Part shown: one piece after another, positions 12,382 through 21,632 of the stretch
How the letters are laid out: each line of letters begins with the position of its first letter
How positions within the stretch are numbered: position 1 is the first letter of the stretch
NCBI GenBank assembly: GCA_001724855.1
Contig: MEED01000021.1
Coordinates: forward strand, 24,946-88,945
DNA from: Lautropia sp. SCN 69-89
Lineage (GTDB): Bacteria > Pseudomonadota > Gammaproteobacteria > Burkholderiales > Burkholderiaceae_E
Direction of reading: 5' to 3'
DNA: 64,000 nucleotides
Position numbers and translations under genes: made by a program
Notes under the pieces: model-generated
The model's database searches: none
Told to the model about the DNA's origin: nothing
The model's input: only the letters and a program-made list of their open reading frames with translations

Positions 12382-12692
12382 CAGGATTCTTCCGCGTCGT
12401 CGGGCTCGAACGGACGCAGCAGGTCGGCCTCGAGGATCTTCACCTGCTGCTGGACTTCCGACAGCGACTTGCGGCACCAGGCGATCAGCGCCGCACCGCG
12501 GCGGTAATCGGCCAGCGATTGTTCGAGCGACAGCGCACCGCCTTCCATCCGCTGCACGATCTGTTCGAGCTCGCCCAGCGCAAGCTCGAAGGACTCGGGC
12601 GCGGGACCTTCGGCCTGCGGCGGAGATGCGGCGGGTGCGTCCGCCGCAGCCGCGGCGGGGTCGCCGGGCGCCCGGCTGGAAGACTTGGCCAT
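12381..12692 (-). CDS. xseB: Exodeoxyribonuclease VII small subunit
   Basis: This 103-residue protein has the XseB core [19 protein letters not shown] and [11 protein letters not shown] at about residues 33-65, forming a short helical hairpin that binds the XseA catalytic subunit. About 30 Ala/Pro-rich residues precede the core and an acidic tail follows, making it slightly longer than usual. XseA is not in the window. The gene heads the xseB-ispA-dxs operon, an order common in proteobacteria. Confidence 0.93.
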   Translation of the reverse strand: MAKSSSRAPGDPAAAAADAPAASPPQAEGPAPESFELALGELEQIVQRMEGGALSLEQSLADYRRGAALIAWCRKSLSEVQQQVKILEADLLRPFEPDDAEES

Positions 12693-12733
12693 CGATGGGA
12701 ATCCGGAGCCTGACGGAGCAGGTCAAAGTGTTG

Positions 12734-12739
12734 ATTTTA
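12734..12739 (-). promoter_or_regulatory. Candidate -10 box (TAAAAT on minus strand) for xseB-ispA-dxs
   Basis: An AT-rich patch in the 231-base gap reads TAAAAT on the minus strand 42 bases before xseB. It stands out from its GC-rich surroundings. The matching -35 is poor. The rest of the gap (12740-12923) contains the unassigned promoter for the Rieske gene. Confidence 0.35.
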
Positions 12740-12923
12740 CTTTTGTTTTGCCCGGTTCGTCCCGAAGGCCCGGATTTCGGGATGCGGGCTTCCATCCGGG
12801 CTTGCCTTGCCTGCCAATCGGGGTATCCTTCGCCCTCCCAGAGCGCACCTGCCCTGGTTGGCCGTCCCGGGGTACTCCCGAGGCCGGGCTTGGTTCCGTC
12901 TGCGACTGGCATGGAGGGTCAGG

Positions 12924-14051
12924 ATGTCGGATCTGGGTCGACGCGAATTCCTCGTACCCGCACGCACGCAACTCCCCGTCTCCGCCTATTTCGACGAAGC
13001 GCTGTTCCGGCGCGAACTCGACACGCTGTTCCGCCAGGGCCCCGGCTACGTCGGACACCAGCTGATGGTGCCCGAAGCGGGCGACTACCACGTGCTTCCG
13101 GCCGGCAACGAGGGCCGCGTGCTGGTGCGCAGCGCCGACGCCGTCGAGCTGCTGTCGAACGTCTGCCGCCACCGCCAGGCGCTGATGCTCGAGGGTCGCG
13201 GCCACGCCGACAACATCGTCTGCCCGCTGCATCGCTGGACCTACGACCTGTCGGGCAACCTTCTGGGGGCGCCTCACTTCGACCCGCAGCCCTGCGTGAA
13301 GCTCGGAGCCACGCCGCTGCAGAACTGGCGTGGGCTGTTGTTCGAGGGCCCGCGCGACGTGGCGCGCGACCTCGCCGCACTGGGCATCGAGCGCGAGTTC
13401 GACTTCGACGGCTACGTGCTCGATCACGTCGAGATCCACGAGTGCGCGTACAACTGGAAGACCTTCATCGAGGTCTACCTCGAGGACTACCACGTCGTGC
13501 CGTTCCACCCGGGGCTGGGCCACTTCGTCTCCTGCGACGACCTGCGCTGGGAGTTCGGCGAGTGGTACTCGGTGCAGACCGTCGGCATCTTCCAGGGGCT
13601 GCGCAAGCCGGGAACGCCGGTCTACGAGCGCTGGCACGAACAGGTACTGCGCTTCGGCGGCGGCGAGCTGCCCGCCCACGGCGCGGTCTGGCTCACCTAC
13701 TACCCGAACGTGATGGTCGAGTGGTACCCGCACGTGCTCGTCGTCTCGACGCTGGTGCCGCGCGGGCCGCAGCGGACCACGAACGTCGTCGAATTCTACT
13801 ATCCCGAGGAGATCGCGCTGTTCGAGCGCGACTTCGTCGAGGCCGAGCGCGCCGCCTATATGGAGACCGCGATCGAGGACGACGAGATCGCGCTGCGGAT
13901 GGACGCCGGCCGGCGTACCAGAGCCCGATGGAAGACGGGATGCAGCACTTCCACGAGTTCCTGCGTCACCAGCTCGGACCCATCTGAACCTGCCAGGACT
14001 TCGCCGGCGGCTGCGGTACGGTCACCGGCGGCTGCGGAGAAACGCCGATGA
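12924..14051 (+). CDS. Rieske [2Fe-2S] ring-hydroxylating oxygenase alpha subunit, frameshifted near C terminus
   Basis: The frame has a Rieske domain (about residues 35-130) with CRH at 79-81 and CPLHRW, binding a [2Fe-2S] cluster, then a catalytic domain with the mononuclear iron motif EDYHVVPFH. It should oxygenate an aromatic or quaternary-amine substrate using electrons from a separate reductase, which is not nearby. After RMDAGRR the frame changes: the family's C terminus, YQSPMEDGMQHFHEFLR, continues in the +2 frame and stops at 13987, while this frame runs on with a meaningless tail to 14051. A small deletion near 13905-13916 is the simplest explanation, either real or a sequencing error. 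The gene sits next to xseB-ispA-dxs as in many Burkholderiales. The start follows GGAGGGTCAGG. Confidence 0.8.
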   Translation: MSDLGRREFLVPARTQLPVSAYFDEALFRRELDTLFRQGPGYVGHQLMVPEAGDYHVLPAGNEGRVLVRSADAVELLSNVCRHRQALMLEGRGHADNIVCPLHRWTYDLSGNLLGAPHFDPQPCVKLGATPLQNWRGLLFEGPRDVARDLAALGIEREFDFDGYVLDHVEIHECAYNWKTFIEVYLEDYHVVPFHPGLGHFVSCDDLRWEFGEWYSVQTVGIFQGLRKPGTPVYERWHEQVLRFGGGELPAHGAVWLTYYPNVMVEWYPHVLVVSTLVPRGPQRTTNVVEFYYPEEIALFERDFVEAERAAYMETAIEDDEIALRMDAGRRTRARWKTGCSTSTSSCVTSSDPSEPARTSPAAAVRSPAAAEKRR

Positions 14052-14896
14052 GCTGGACCACGATCGTCACCGCCGATGAACTGGCCGCCCGCCTCGACCA
14101 GTGCGTGGTGGTCGATTGTCGCCATGACCTGACCGATCCCGACAGCGGCCCCGCCGCCTGGGCGGTGGGCCACCTGCCTGGCGCGTTCTTTCTTCACCAG
14201 GACTTCGATCTCGCCGGCCCGAAGACCGGCCGCAACGGCCGGCATCCGCTGCCCGGGCGCGAGGCGCTGCGGCGCAGGCTCGAGTCGATCGGCTTGTCCG
14301 ACGGGCGCCAGCTGGTCGCCTATGACGACAGCGGCGGCGCCTACGCGGGGCGACTGTGGTGGCTGGCGCGCTGGCTGGGCCACCCCGAGGCGGCGCTGCT
14401 CGACGGCGGCATCCAGGCGTGGCGCAAGGCCGGCTACCCGGTCAGCCGCGAGCTGGCGGTGGCGCGGCCGGGCGCGTTGAGCCTGCGCGAGCCCCTGGTC
14501 GGAGAAGTCGACACCGAGGCCGTGCTCGCGGTGCTGGGCCGCAGCGACCGCCTGCTCCTCGATGCCCGCACGTCCGAGCGCTTCCGCGGCGAAGTCGAGC
14601 CCTTCGACCCGGTGGCGGGGCACATCCCGGGCGCGGTGAACCGGCCGTTGCAGCGCAACCTGCGGCCCGACGGCCGCTTCAAGCCGGCCGAGGTGCTGCG
14701 CGACGAATACCTCGCGCTTCTGGCCGGACGCGCGCCGGATGCGGTGATCCACCAGTGCGGATCCGGGGTCACCGCCTGCCACAACCTGCTCGCGATGGAA
14801 ATGGCCGGCCTTCCCGGCAGCCTGCTCTACCCGGGCTCGTGGAGCGAATGGTGCGCCGACCCGGCGCGCCCGGTGGCGCTCGGCGACGCCGGCTGA
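14048..14896 (+). CDS. Sulfurtransferase (thiosulfate/3-mercaptopyruvate type), two rhodanese domains
   Basis: This 282-residue protein has two rhodanese domains (about 5-130 and 150-275). The N-terminal copy is inactive; the C-terminal copy carries the active-site loop CGSGVTAC with the catalytic cysteine. The loop's Gly-Ser-Gly-Val sequence is more like 3-mercaptopyruvate sulfurtransferases than thiosulfate rhodaneses with CRKGVTA, but substrate choice cannot be decided from this alone. No signal peptide, so cytoplasmic. The ATG overlaps the out-of-frame stop of the Rieske ORF at 14051, and the P-loop gene follows by 16 bases. Confidence 0.9.
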   Translation: MSWTTIVTADELAARLDQCVVVDCRHDLTDPDSGPAAWAVGHLPGAFFLHQDFDLAGPKTGRNGRHPLPGREALRRRLESIGLSDGRQLVAYDDSGGAYAGRLWWLARWLGHPEAALLDGGIQAWRKAGYPVSRELAVARPGALSLREPLVGEVDTEAVLAVLGRSDRLLLDARTSERFRGEVEPFDPVAGHIPGAVNRPLQRNLRPDGRFKPAEVLRDEYLALLAGRAPDAVIHQCGSGVTACHNLLAMEMAGLPGSLLYPGSWSEWCADPARPVALGDAG

Positions 14897-14912
14897 GGCA
14901 CAGGGCCCGACG

Positions 14913-15488
14913 ATGGCGCGGCTCGTCTTCATCGCCGGCCATGCCGGCACCGGCAAGACGACGCTGGCGCGGCGTGCGGTGCCGCTGCTGCACGCGCGTA
15001 CCGGCGAGAGCTTCTGCGTGCTCGACAAGGACACGGCCTACGGCGCCTACAGCGCGAAGGTGATGGGCCTGCTCACCGGGGACCCCGACGACCGCGACAG
15101 CCCCACTTTCCTGGAGCACCTGCGCGACGAGGAGTACCGCGGCCTGATCGACATCGCCGCCGAGAACCTGGCGCTCGGCGTGAACGTCGTCCTGGTGGGG
15201 CCGTTCTCGCGCGAGGTGAAGTCGAAGCGGGTGTTCGACCCGCTGGCGCTCGGCGTGCCGGCCGACACCCGCATCCGGGTGATCTGGGCGGCGCTCGACG
15301 AAGCCACCGCGAAGGCGCGCATCGTCGCCCGCGGCGACCCGCGCGACCGCTACAAGCTCGAGCACTGGGACGAGTACCGCAAGCGACGCTTCGAACCCGA
15401 CCCGGCGGAGTTCCCGGCGCTGCTGCGCTTCGACAACACGGCGTTCGACGAAGCCGCGTTCGAGCGGCTGATCGCGGCGATCTGCTGA
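14913..15488 (+). CDS. P-loop ATPase/kinase-like protein
   Basis: This 191-residue protein begins with a Walker A loop GHAGTGKTT at residues 9-17 and has the general layout of AAA-33/zeta-toxin-like small-molecule kinases, including a lid with Arg pairs (ARGDPRDRYK). It carries no membrane segment. The substrate is unknown; relatives are usually annotated as ATP-binding proteins. It closes a short run with the rhodanese gene and converges on the ZIP transporter gene 13 bases away. Confidence 0.75.
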   Translation: MARLVFIAGHAGTGKTTLARRAVPLLHARTGESFCVLDKDTAYGAYSAKVMGLLTGDPDDRDSPTFLEHLRDEEYRGLIDIAAENLALGVNVVLVGPFSREVKSKRVFDPLALGVPADTRIRVIWAALDEATAKARIVARGDPRDRYKLEHWDEYRKRRFEPDPAEFPALLRFDNTAFDEAAFERLIAAIC

Positions 15489-15501
15489 GGCCAGGGCCCC
15501 G

Positions 15502-16287
15502 TCAGTGCCCGTGCAGCGTGGCGGTGGTGAACGCGATCACCGCGATGCCTGCCATCATCAGCGCGAACTGCCAGAACCACTCGCCGCGGCGCCGCGTCTC
15601 GCGGTGCAGGTCGGGAATCAGGTCGGCGAGCGCGACGTAGATGAAGCTGGCGGCGGCGAGCACCAGCACGTACGGCAGCAGGCCCTGGGCACGCGACAGC
15701 GACAGGTAGCCGAGCACGCCGCCCGCAACCGCCGACAGGCCGCTCAGCACGTTGTACAGCAGCGCCCGCGCGCGCGTGTAGCCGGCGTTGATCAGGATGA
15801 TGAAGTCGCCGATCTCCTGCGGGATCTCGTGGGCCGCGATCGCCGCGGTCGTCAGCCAGCCGAGCGTGGGATCGGCGATGAACGCCGCAGCGATCATCAC
15901 GCCGTCGGCGAAATTGTGGATGCCGTCGCCGACGAGGATCAGCATGCCGCCCGGACCCGCCTCCTCGCGATCGTGCCCATGGTGGTGGTGGTGCCCGTCG
16001 CCCTCGTGGTGGTGGCTGTGCCGCAGCACCGACAGCTTCTCGAGCACGAAGAAGCCGATCAGCCCCATCAGCAGCGTCCAGGCGAGCGCGCGGATGTCGG
16101 CATGCGATTCGAACGCCTCCGGGATCAGGTTGAGCAGCGCCGAGCCCAGCAGCAGCCCCGCCGACACGCTGACCATCCGGCTCACCAGCCCGGCGAGCAG
16201 TCCGAGCGACAGCCAGGCGGCTGCGAGCACACTCGCCGCGCCGGCCAGCAGCGTGGCCGCGATCGTCATGAGCAGCGTCGCGGTCAC
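15502..16287 (-). CDS. ZIP-family divalent metal transporter
   Basis: This is a roughly 261-residue inner-membrane protein with about eight membrane segments. The metal-binding signatures are DGIHNFADG (121-129, TM4) and HEIPQEIGD (153-161, TM5). Between TM3 and TM4 is a cytoplasmic loop with twelve histidines (HSHHHEGDGHHHHHGHD, 90-106), typical of ZIP zinc carriers. I used GTG 16287 because a GGAACAGG site lies upstream in the polA end; ATG 16269 would shorten the first segment by six residues. The gene starts 2 bases after polA stops, so the two probably share a transcript. The direction of transport and metal preference are inferred only from family. Confidence 0.9.
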   Translation of the reverse strand: MTATLLMTIAATLLAGAASVLAAAWLSLGLLAGLVSRMVSVSAGLLLGSALLNLIPEAFESHADIRALAWTLLMGLIGFFVLEKLSVLRHSHHHEGDGHHHHHGHDREEAGPGGMLILVGDGIHNFADGVMIAAAFIADPTLGWLTTAAIAAHEIPQEIGDFIILINAGYTRARALLYNVLSGLSAVAGGVLGYLSLSRAQGLLPYVLVLAAASFIYVALADLIPDLHRETRRRGEWFWQFALMMAGIAVIAFTTATLHGH

Positions 16288-16289
16288 CG

Positions 16290-19109
16290 TCAGTGCGCCT
16301 GTTCCCAGTTGGTGCCGATGCCGCACTCGACCTCGAGCGGCACCGACAGGCTCGCGACGCCGGTCATCAGTCGCGGCAGCTCCGAGCGCACCTCGTCGAG
16401 CTCGGCCTGCGGCACCTCGAGCACCAGCTCGTCGTGCACCTGCATGATCAGCTTCGAGGCCATCGGGCGCTCGTCGAGCCAGCGCTGCACCGCGATCATC
16501 GCCATCTTGATCAGGTCGGCCGCGGTGCCCTGCATCGGCGCGTTGATCGCCGCCCGTTCGGCGGCGGAGCGCCGCGGGCCGTTGGGGCTGTTGATCTCGG
16601 CCAGCCACAGGCGCCTGCCGAACACCGTCTCGACGTAGCCCTGGCTGCGCGCCAGCGCACGCGTCTCGTCCATGTACCGGGCCACGCCCGGATAGCGCGC
16701 GAAATAGCGCTCGATGTAGTTCTTCGCCGCATCGCGCTCGATGCCCAGGTTCGCGGCCAGCCCGTAGGCGCTCATCCCGTAGATCAGCCCGAAGTTGATC
16801 ACCTTCGCGTAGCGGCGCTGCTCGGCGCTCACGTCGGCGGGCGCGATGCCGAAGATCTCGCTCGCGGTGGCGCGGTGCACGTCGAGTCCCTGCTCGAAGG
16901 CGCGCAGCAGGGTCTCGTCGCCCGAGATGTGCGCCATGATGCGCAGCTCGATCTGCGAGTAGTCGGCCGAGACGATGCTCGACCCCGGCGGCGCGACGAA
17001 GGCTTCGCGGATGCGCCGTCCTTCGGGGGTGCGCACCGGAATGTTCTGCAGGTTCGGGTCGCTCGATGCGAGCCGGCCCGTGACCGCAACCGCCTGCGAG
17101 TAGCTGGTGTGAACCCGGCCGCTGCGCGGATCGACCATCTTCGGCAGCTTGTCGGTGTAGGTGCTCTTGAGCTTGGCCAGCGCGCGCCAGTCGAGGACGA
17201 TGCGCGGCAGCGGGTAGTCTTCGGCGAGCTTCGCCAGCACCTCCTCGTCGGTGGACGGGGCGCCACTGGCGGTCTTGCGGATCACGGGCAGGCCGAGCCG
17301 GCCGAACAGGATCTCGCCGAGCTGCCTGGGCGAATTCAGGTTGAACGGCTGGCCCGCTGCCTCGACCGCGCGCCGCTCGAGCTCGAGCATCTTGCGGCCC
17401 AGTTCGTCGGACTGCCGCACCAGCGCCGCGGCGTCGATCAGCACACCGTTGCGCTCCATCCGCTGCAGCACGACCGAGACCGGGATCTCGACCTCGCGGT
17501 AGATGCGCTCGAGCGCCTCGTGCGCGGCGATGCGCGGATACAGCGTGCGGTGCAGGTGCATCGTCACGTCGGCGTCCTCGGCCGCGTAGCGCGCCGCCTG
17601 GTCGATCGGCACCTGCTCGAAGCCGATCTGGCTCGCCCCCTTGCCCGCCACCTGGTGATAGGTGATCGTGCGGCGGCCAAGATGACGCTCGGCAAGCGAG
17701 TCCATGTCGTGGTTGCGATGCGCCTCGAGCACGTAGCTTTCGAGCAGCGTGTCGTGCGCGATGCCGGCCAGGCGCACCCCGTGATTCTCGAGCACGTGCG
17801 TGTCGTACTTCAGGTTCTGTCCGACCTTGGCGCGCGCCGGATCTTCGAGCCAGTTGCGCAGCCGCGCGAGCACGTGCTCGCGCGCGAGCTGCGCGGGCGC
17901 ACCGGCGTAGCGGTGCGCGACCGGCACGTAGCACGCCTCCCAGGGCGCGACCGACAGCGACAAGCCGACCAGTTCGGCAGCCATCGGGTCGAGCGAGGTG
18001 GTTTCGGTGTCGAACGCGACCAGGTCGGCGGCCTCGATGCGCGCGATCCAGCGTTCGAGTGCGTCGTCGTCGAGCACCGTTTCGTACGCCGGCGATTCGG
18101 CAGGCGCATGCGCGGCCGGGGCCGCAGGCACCGTGGCGCGCGCCGCACCCCCCTCGGCGGTCCCGGCTCCGGCCCCCGCCGCGGCCCCGCCGGCGCCGTT
18201 CGCGCCCGGCGCCCCGGCCTCGTCGAGCTCGCGCAACCAGCTGCGGAACTCGCAGCGCTCGAACAGCGCGCGCAGCGCCACCGGATCTTCGTCGGCGAGG
18301 TCGAGCGACGCGTCGATCGACTCGACCTGCGGCTCGAGGTCGCAGTCGGTCTTCACGGTGACCAGCCTGCGCGCAACCGGCAGCCAGTCGAGCGCCTTGC
18401 GCAGGTTCTCGCCCACCACGCCGCCGATCGCGGCCGCGTGCTCGACGATCGCGTCGAGCGATCCGTACTGCTCGAGCCACTTCACCGCAGTCTTCGGGCC
18501 CACCTTGTCGACGCCGGGCACGTTGTCGACCGCGTCGCCCACCAGCGTCAGCCAGTCGACGATACGCTCGGGCGGCACGCCGAAGCGCTCCTTCACGCCG
18601 TCGCGGTCGAGCCGCTCGACCGGCCCGCCCTCGCGGCTGGTCATCGTGTTCACCAGCACCACGCGATCGTCGACCAGCTGGGCAAGGTCCTTGTCGCCGG
18701 TGGAGATCACGGTGTTCATGCCCTGGCGCGATGCCTCGGCAGCCAGCGTCGCGATCACGTCGTCGGCTTCGATGCCCTCGATCATCAGCAGCGGCCACCC
18801 AAGCGCGCGCACCATCTCGTGGATGACCGGGATCTGGCGCACCAGGTCTTCGGGCATCGCCTTGCGATTGGCCTTGTATTCGGGGTACCAGTCGTCGCGG
18901 AAGGTCTTGCCGGGCGCGTCGAAGACCACCGCGCCGTGCGTCGCGCCGCCGCTCAATTTGCCGTCGGCACGCAGACGCCGTAGCATCGCCACCATGCCGC
19001 GCACCGCGCCGGTCGGCTCGCCGCTGCCGGTACGCAGATCCGGCATCGCGTGAAACGCGCGATACAGGAAACTCGAGCCGTCGACCAGCAGAAGCGTCTT
19101 TTCGGACAT
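16290..19109 (-). CDS. polA: DNA polymerase I
   Basis: This 939-residue enzyme handles Okazaki fragment maturation and repair. It has all three parts: a 5'-3' exonuclease (1-290), a proofreading 3'-5' exonuclease with DTETTSLDP, NLKYDTHVLE and YAAEDADVT intact, and the polymerase with motif A DYSQIELR, motif B RRYAKVINFGLIYG and motif C QVHDELVLEV. An Ala/Gly-rich linker lies before the proofreading domain. The start ATG 19109 gives the usual MSEKTLLLVDGSSFLYRAF. It overlaps, on the opposite strand, the start codon of the LOG gene within the palindrome ACATGT, so its promoter must lie inside that gene. Confidence 0.97.
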   Translation of the reverse strand: MSEKTLLLVDGSSFLYRAFHAMPDLRTGSGEPTGAVRGMVAMLRRLRADGKLSGGATHGAVVFDAPGKTFRDDWYPEYKANRKAMPEDLVRQIPVIHEMVRALGWPLLMIEGIEADDVIATLAAEASRQGMNTVISTGDKDLAQLVDDRVVLVNTMTSREGGPVERLDRDGVKERFGVPPERIVDWLTLVGDAVDNVPGVDKVGPKTAVKWLEQYGSLDAIVEHAAAIGGVVGENLRKALDWLPVARRLVTVKTDCDLEPQVESIDASLDLADEDPVALRALFERCEFRSWLRELDEAGAPGANGAGGAAAGAGAGTAEGGAARATVPAAPAAHAPAESPAYETVLDDDALERWIARIEAADLVAFDTETTSLDPMAAELVGLSLSVAPWEACYVPVAHRYAGAPAQLAREHVLARLRNWLEDPARAKVGQNLKYDTHVLENHGVRLAGIAHDTLLESYVLEAHRNHDMDSLAERHLGRRTITYHQVAGKGASQIGFEQVPIDQAARYAAEDADVTMHLHRTLYPRIAAHEALERIYREVEIPVSVVLQRMERNGVLIDAAALVRQSDELGRKMLELERRAVEAAGQPFNLNSPRQLGEILFGRLGLPVIRKTASGAPSTDEEVLAKLAEDYPLPRIVLDWRALAKLKSTYTDKLPKMVDPRSGRVHTSYSQAVAVTGRLASSDPNLQNIPVRTPEGRRIREAFVAPPGSSIVSADYSQIELRIMAHISGDETLLRAFEQGLDVHRATASEIFGIAPADVSAEQRRYAKVINFGLIYGMSAYGLAANLGIERDAAKNYIERYFARYPGVARYMDETRALARSQGYVETVFGRRLWLAEINSPNGPRRSAAERAAINAPMQGTAADLIKMAMIAVQRWLDERPMASKLIMQVHDELVLEVPQAELDEVRSELPRLMTGVASLSVPLEVECGIGTNWEQAH

Positions 19110-19842
19110 GTCCAGCAGCAAGCAGGTGCCGCAGTTGCGCGCGATCGCGAGCCAGGAGCGCTCGACGTCGCTGAAAGCGCGCGAGTCCTGGCACATCTTT
19201 GGAATTATCTCAGAGTTCGTCGAGGCGACCGAACGCCTCGCCGAGATCCGTCCCGCAGTGTCGATCTTCGGCAGCGCGCGCGTGCGCCCCGGACATCGCT
19301 GGTACGACACCACCGTCGACCTCGCGCGACGCCTGTCCGACGCCGGCTTCGCGATCGTCTCCGGCGGCGGCCCCGGCATCATGGAAGCGGCCAACCGCGG
19401 CGGCTACGCCGGCAAGTCGGCCTCGGTCGGGCTGAACATCCAGCTGCCGATGGAGCAGACCGGCAACGGCTACCAGGACATCTCGCTCACCTTTCGGCAC
19501 TTTTTCGCGCGCAAGGTGGCGTTCGCCAAGTACGCGACCGCCTTCGTCGCGCTGCCCGGGGGATTCGGCACGCTCGACGAGCTGTGCGAGATGCTCACGA
19601 TGGTGCAGACGCGCATGGGCCGGCGCATCCCGATCATCCTGATGGACAGCGCGTTCTGGTCAGGGCTCGTCGACTGGATGCGCGGGCAGCTGCTCGGCAA
19701 CGGCCTGATCTCCGAGGGCGACATCGAGCTGATCCAGCTGATCGACGAGCCGTCCCGGGTCGTCGAGGCGATCTTCGACTACTACCAGACGCGCGGCTTC
19801 GTGCCCACGGCCGACGAGCACGAGCGGATGCTCTACCTGTAG
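19108..19842 (+). CDS. LOG-family protein (TIGR00730; nucleoside-monophosphate phosphoribohydrolase-like)
   Basis: This 244-residue protein has the two LOG signatures, GGGPGIMEAANRG and PGGFGTLDEL, which form the Rossmann-like nucleotide site. Family members release a base from nucleoside 5'-monophosphates. The conserved part starts at about residue 24 (ARESWHIF), so the first 20 residues are uncertain: ATG 19108 is used here, and GTG 19126 would remove the overlap with the polA start. It is followed closely by thrB in the same direction. Confidence 0.85.
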   Translation: MSSSKQVPQLRAIASQERSTSLKARESWHIFGIISEFVEATERLAEIRPAVSIFGSARVRPGHRWYDTTVDLARRLSDAGFAIVSGGGPGIMEAANRGGYAGKSASVGLNIQLPMEQTGNGYQDISLTFRHFFARKVAFAKYATAFVALPGGFGTLDELCEMLTMVQTRMGRRIPIILMDSAFWSGLVDWMRGQLLGNGLISEGDIELIQLIDEPSRVVEAIFDYYQTRGFVPTADEHERMLYL

Positions 19843-19859
19843 GAGCACCGCTCCCCGAC

Positions 19860-20828
19860 ATGGCCGTCTTCACGCCCGTCACGCGCGAGTCGCTCGCGCA
19901 CTGGCTCGAGCGCTACGACCTCGGCGAGTTGCGCGGGTTCGAGGGAATCGCCTCGGGCATCGAAAACAGCAACTTCTTCGTCACCACCCGTTCCGGGCGC
20001 TTCGTGCTCACGCTGTTCGAGCGCCTTCACTTCGACGAACTGCCGTTCTATCTCGGCCTGATGCACCACCTCGCCGCCCGCGGCATTCCCTGTCCCGATC
20101 CGGTCGCCGATCGACAAGGCGTATCGCTCGGCTGGCTCGAAGGCAAGCCGGCGGCGCTGGTCACGCGATTGGCCGGGCAGGCGGTCATGCAGCCGCGGCC
20201 CGCGCATTGCGCGCAGGTGGGCGCGCTGCTCGCCCGGATGCATCGCGCTGCGCTCGGCTACGAGGGGAGCCTGCCGAACCCCCGCGGCATCGACTGGAAG
20301 GCGGGCGCCGCGCCCGAGGTGCTGCCCTTCCTCGATCGCGAGCAGGCAACGCTGCTGGCCGACGAACTCGCGCAGCAGCGTGCCTTCGCCGCATCGACGT
20401 TGCGCGCGGCGCTGCCCGCCAGCGCGGTGCACGCCGACCTGTTCCGCGACAACGTGCTGTTCGAGACGGCACCCGGCGACTCGCCGCGGCTCGGCGGCGT
20501 GATCGACTTCTACTTCGCAGGCGTCGACACGTGGATGTTCGACCTCGCGGTCGCGGCCAACGACTGGTGCATCGACGACGCGACCGGCGCCTTCGACCCC
20601 GCGCGCTTCGACGCGCTCGCGCGCGCCTATGCGGCCGAGCGCCCGCTGCTGCAGGCCGAGCGCGACGCATGGCCGATGATGCTTCGCGCCGGGGCGCTGC
20701 GCTTCTGGCTGTCGCGGCTGCACGACCTGCACCTGCCGCGGCCGGCCGAGATGGTCACCCCGAAAGACCCCGCGCACTTCGAGCGCATCCTGCTCGCGCG
20801 CCGACTCGGCGTGCCTCCGCTTCCATGA
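19860..20828 (+). CDS. thrB: Homoserine kinase (aminoglycoside-phosphotransferase fold)
   Basis: This 322-residue cytoplasmic enzyme phosphorylates homoserine for threonine synthesis. It belongs to the APH/choline-kinase fold used by many alpha- and betaproteobacteria, not the GHMP fold of E. coli. The start MAVFTPVTRESLAHWLERYD is typical, the catalytic loop is HADLFRDNVLF and the metal-binding Asp is in VIDFYFAG. The ATG lies 17 bases after the LOG stop, behind GGAGCACC. The stop overlaps the next start (ATGA). Confidence 0.93.
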   Translation: MAVFTPVTRESLAHWLERYDLGELRGFEGIASGIENSNFFVTTRSGRFVLTLFERLHFDELPFYLGLMHHLAARGIPCPDPVADRQGVSLGWLEGKPAALVTRLAGQAVMQPRPAHCAQVGALLARMHRAALGYEGSLPNPRGIDWKAGAAPEVLPFLDREQATLLADELAQQRAFAASTLRAALPASAVHADLFRDNVLFETAPGDSPRLGGVIDFYFAGVDTWMFDLAVAANDWCIDDATGAFDPARFDALARAYAAERPLLQAERDAWPMMLRAGALRFWLSRLHDLHLPRPAEMVTPKDPAHFERILLARRLGVPPLP

Positions 20829-21628
20829 CCACTGCCCCTTCCGGCGCGATGCGCATCCGCGTGCTCCCGGCCGTCACCGGCTGGCGCTGGGTCATCGACG
20901 GCTTCAGGCTGCTGCGACGCCAGCCGATCGCACTGCTCGCGATCGTCTTCATGAACCTGCTGCTGCTGTCGGTGTCGGTACTGATTCCGCTGGTGGGTTC
21001 GATCGCGCCACTGGTGCTCACGCCGGCACTGATGGTCGGCGTGATGCACGCGATCCGTGCCACCGACCGCGGCGAGATGCCCACGCCGCTGATGCTGCTG
21101 GCCGCCTTCCGGGACTACGACGGTCGCGCGTGGCGGCCGCTGATCGTGCTGGGCGCGGCCAATGCGGTGTGCACCGTCGCCGCACTGGCGCTGGCGGCGG
21201 TGGCCGACAACGGCACGCTGATGCGGCTGGCCACCGGACACCTCGGCAGCGAAGATGCCGCGGTGTCGGAGGGCGCACTGATGACGGCCGCGGCCCTGTT
21301 CCTGCTGGTCTACGCGCCGACGCAGGCAGCGATGTGGTACGCGCCGCTGTTCGTCGCCTGGCACCGGACGCCGGTAGTGCAGTCGCTGTTCTTCAGCCTG
21401 GTTGCCGCGTGGCGCAACCGCCGCGCGTTCGTCGTCTACGCCATCGGCTGGTTCGCGATCGCGCTGGCCGCGTCGCTGGCGATCCGCCTGCTGCAACTGA
21501 CGCTCGGCCCCAGTCCGGTCGTGCTGTCGATGCTGCTCTCGCCGCTGTCGCTGATCTTGATCACCGCGGTCTACTGCTCGTTCTGGTCCACCTACCGCGA
21601 CGCGGTCGACTCCGACGCCGCCCCCTGA
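20825..21628 (+). CDS. BPSS1780-family membrane protein
   Basis: This 267-residue inner-membrane protein has about six hydrophobic segments and begins after a short soluble stretch with VTGWRWVIDGFRLLRRQP, typical of the BPSS1780 family found in Burkholderiales. The function is unknown. Its start overlaps the thrB stop, and gene order thrB-BPSS1780-uvrD is recurrent in this group. It converges on uvrD across a 48-base gap. Confidence 0.85.
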   Translation: MTTAPSGAMRIRVLPAVTGWRWVIDGFRLLRRQPIALLAIVFMNLLLLSVSVLIPLVGSIAPLVLTPALMVGVMHAIRATDRGEMPTPLMLLAAFRDYDGRAWRPLIVLGAANAVCTVAALALAAVADNGTLMRLATGHLGSEDAAVSEGALMTAAALFLLVYAPTQAAMWYAPLFVAWHRTPVVQSLFFSLVAAWRNRRAFVVYAIGWFAIALAASLAIRLLQLTLGPSPVVLSMLLSPLSLILITAVYCSFWSTYRDAVDSDAAP

Positions 21629-21632
21629 GCGC

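Noticed and set aside
15976..16025. Tandem-looking GGTGGTG repeats
   Set aside because: These encode the histidine-rich loop of the ZIP transporter, not a noncoding repeat.
16290..19194. A very long minus frame joining the ZIP region with the antiphase of polA
   Set aside because: Only the ZIP part (15502-16287) has family features; the rest is the shifted frame of polA.
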